In this document: piece by piece, positions 60,970 through 64,000 of the stretch
Numbering within the stretch: the first letter of the stretch is position 1
Layout of the letters: each line of letters starts with the position of its first letter
NCBI GenBank assembly: GCA_001586965.3
Contig: LUCW03001772.1
Span: forward strand, 1-64,000
Direction: 5' to 3'
Length of the DNA: 64,000 nucleotides
Origin: Sphaeroforma sirkka
Taxonomy: Eukaryota > Opisthokonta > Ichthyosporea > Ichthyophonida
Program-made: the position numbers and the translations under genes
The notes under the pieces: generated by a model
What the model saw: only the letters and a program-made list of their open reading frames with translations
Databases searched by the model: none
What the model was told of the DNA's origin: nothing

Positions 60970-61039
<70 letters not shown>

Positions 61040-62041
61040 TATGTAATATGTAATATATGTATATTATATATATTTTAATATATATATTAACATATGTAAT
61101 ATATATATTATAATATATGTATATATTATATGTATGTATGTATGCATACATATGCATAACATATTATTAACATATATATATAATATAGCATATCCATATA
61201 TGGATATATATCCCATATGCCATAATATTATATGCATACATGTATATCATTACGGCATGGCATATGTATGTCCATTGGAACCAATAATGTATTAATTATT
61301 ATTATTTATCATGCATAACACATAATAATACATATGCATATATTATTATTATTATCACATATATACATTCACATGTCAGGCATCATTAATTGGCAATAAC
61401 TATATATGGTATATTAATAATAATACATATTACATAACAACAATACATAATATTATTATGTAATATGCAGCAATATTATTATACTAATAACAACATGCTG
61501 TATAATAACATGTATGTATTATGTAATAATAATAACACATTACACAGTAACACATACTATTATATGTAGGCATAATATACATTATACTACATAATATTGG
61601 TTACAACAATGTTGTAGCCATCCATGCATATATGTTGCATGCATAATGTAATATATTATGCTGTATGTTACATATACCTTAATGCACATGCAATGTATGC
61701 AGCGTATGTTAATAATAGCAGCAGATATATATATATGCATATGTAACAACAGCAATAACACATATGGCATATACAGCGTTATATATATTATTATATATGT
61801 ATATATGTATACATATTATAACATATATATATATATAATACATATACATATACATATTACATATATATATATATACGCATACATGTCACGTACATACATG
61901 TATGTATATTATGTATATATATATATGTATATATAATTATTATTATATACATAATATATACATATATTATATATATGATATACTGTAATATCCATATAAT
62001 CCATATATATATCCATATATCATATATATATATATATATGT

Positions 62042-62107
<66 letters not shown>

Positions 62108-62117
62108 ACACACACAA

Positions 62118-62149
<32 letters not shown>

Positions 62150-62150
62150 T

Positions 62151-62183
<33 letters not shown>

Positions 62184-62190
62184 AATATTA
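60840..62190. repeat. 1.35-kb alternating (TA)-rich low-complexity block with a (CA)n tail
   Basis: Pure (TA)n runs (60,850-61,030 in pieces and 62,029-62,100) flank degenerate TAT/CAT/AAT-rich sequence with very little G and C. (CA)n at about 62,107-62,165 closes the block. Reading frames through it (Ile/Tyr) are artefacts. Confidence 0.95.
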
Positions 62191-64000
62191 GTACTCATGT
62201 TTGTAATAAATAACGTAATGCCATACACTAAAACTGTTGCCGTCATATACATAGGAGTATAGTGAAAGGTAGCTAGAAGTTGCAATACAATTCAACCTCG
62301 GAAATCTCATGACAACATCTGTCGACAATAGTATCGAGGAAAAGGCACAAGCAAACTCGCCGAACGGATATTTGCTGTCAAAAAGACGTCGCTGCAACAC
62401 GCATTCTTTTTCTTGATTCAGACATTCTACTTTGAAAGTCGATCTCACGGTTAAAAGCACCCTCCCTATCCTAGGAATAACTATTGAACTGCTTGTTGTA
62501 CGTAGTGTGTGTGTCGTGATTTTGGCTTTTGAGAATATTGCATTTCACAGGTAAGGGGTGCCTCATGACTGTAGCAATATTGACACGAGCCTTCTACGTG
62601 GTTTTAAAACCCAGTGCGTGTTTCATATTAAATTTAGTAAGTATGTCAATGGTTGCAGAAACGGAATTCGATAGAAATAGCCATCTTGACGCCTAACACT
62701 GGTGACTAACACTGGTGACTAACACTGGTGACTAATACATGCCAAGAGTTATGTCCTTTGATTCTTGGTGAAATACTATCTATTAAGTGTGTGACTGTTC
62801 CCTCACACATTCCTTGATTTTTGGTGTTTTGGTATACTCGATAAGTCTGCAGAGAAGCTAACTTTACTGATACAGTGAGATATATAAGGAAAGCAGGTAC
62901 TACACACAACATCTGCACCGACCTAACTCTAACTCGATAAAAAACGTCACTGGTGTTTCGTAGATAAGCGTTGAGCTGTTACAATTTATTAATACCCCAC
63001 TCAGATTGTTACGCGAATGCCACCTTCTAATAAATGTAAAACAGGCACCAGTTTGCTACAGATCACACATACCAATCAATCTTAAGGACTTTTTAGCCGC
63101 CATATTATATACGATGTGTAGTTGCTATCATATGCGATGGGAGTCCTTTACTACACAGTGGTGTCCATGCGTGGAGATGTTTTGTTTGTTGTTTATTTAT
63201 CATTTTAGTTTTTTTAACAAAATACAAAAATAAATTTGACCATTGCAGGAGCTTTTTCTCACAGCAGGAGGGCGGAGGCTATGTATTATTTATGACTTGA
63301 CGACTTTTAAAACAGTTGACATTTGACACAAGGCTTTGTCGGGAGTATCAAGTATCAAGTATCAAGTATTTACAGATTTGTGAGAATGTGTATTTGTTTA
63401 GTATTTACACGACCTCCAAATCCTGTTTATGAAATCCTGGACTATGTATAACTTTTAAAAGGTCACGTCACAACTTTCATCTTCAACATAAGAGTGCAGG
63501 AATCAATACTCTCTCGAATCTCGACTGCAAGTGTTAATAGAGAAAATGATGATGATAGAAATACAGAATACTATTTTATTATTATTATTAAAAACGAGCA
63601 CAGTTGTGGCTGTGTCGTGTATTTATGTTAGCTTTCATTTTCCATCGTGTTTCATTTCTTTTTTTAAAAAAATGGAACAGCTTGTAAAATCAGACTTAAA
63701 ATATAGCATTCGATATTTGCTTAGAACATAATCCAAGCAGAGACGCGATCCTCTGATCGTAATACGACCTGTGCATCTTCTTGTAATTTATGATAGCACC
63801 GCGCAAAAGAAATCTCCGAACTAAATGTCAATTCATAGCCTACACTCCACGATCAATAACCAACGATAACTATCGTCAAGCACAAGCCATATGTTTTGAA
63901 ATGAGTGTGCACTTATTATGAACACGTATAACACATTATTGAAACTCAGCACCGTTGAAAGACAAAATTTGTTTCTAGTATAAAAGCCATCGAGATAAAT
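62191..64000. other. No gene recognised at the right edge
   Basis: Short frames on both strands without recognisable domains. Contains a 13-bp triplicate (62,694-62,732) and an AGTATCA triplet (about 63,346-63,368). It may hold introns or untranslated parts of a gene beyond the window. Confidence 0.4.
62694..62732. repeat. 13-bp tandem repeat, three copies
   Basis: TAACACTGGTGAC repeated three times without change. Confidence 0.95.

Noticed and set aside
60951-61157. Frames in the TA-rich block as membrane peptides
   Set aside because: Composition artefact of the low-complexity sequence.

Overview
The window looks like nuclear DNA of a repeat-rich eukaryote. It has GT-AG introns, AATAAA poly(A) signals, long (TA)n and (CA)n microsatellites, nested LTR retrotransposons and animal-like housekeeping genes. 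A unicellular opisthokont such as an ichthyosporean would fit, but the sequence alone does not prove a lineage.

About 80 percent of the window (1-53,431) is a graveyard of Ty3/Gypsy-type LTR elements ending in chromodomain or chromo-like modules. Family A is present as A1 (1-4,446, +, cut by the window edge), A2 (20,711-27,150, -, the best preserved, with a long open gag) and A3 (29,411-35,781, -, hollowed out). Family B has a 595-bp LTR and is present as B1 (4,447-10,479, +, missing its 5' part), B3 (35,782-44,146, -, two LTRs, carrying a later solo LTR) and B2 (44,687-53,431, +, two nearly identical LTRs and a 4-bp target duplication). Two much older B-like relics (D1, D2) fill 10,480-16,990. 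A third LTR family, C, is seen as two solo LTRs with perfect 5-bp target duplications.

The block 17,000-20,700 lies between D2 and A2. It holds four 218-bp tandem repeats, short unrecognised reading frames, solo LTR C1 and a decayed XPG/EXO1/FEN1-type nuclease gene. It is the least explained stretch of the window.

Host genes are clear only on the right. B2 appears to have landed inside a coding exon of a minus-strand host gene (flanks at 44,604-44,686 and from 53,432). An intronless GDP-L-fucose synthase (54,900-55,883, +) and an intron-rich TATDN1 homologue (57,354-60,390 and a little beyond, -) follow. A 1.35-kb alternating (TA)-rich block (60,840-62,190) and a gene-poor right edge close the window.

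No prokaryotic features, CRISPR arrays, tRNA or rRNA genes were seen. The observations most worth following up are a Dam-like methyltransferase block inside both Gypsy families, foreign DNA carried between pol and the 3' LTR of B2, the disrupted host exon, the C solo LTRs and the XPG-nuclease relic.
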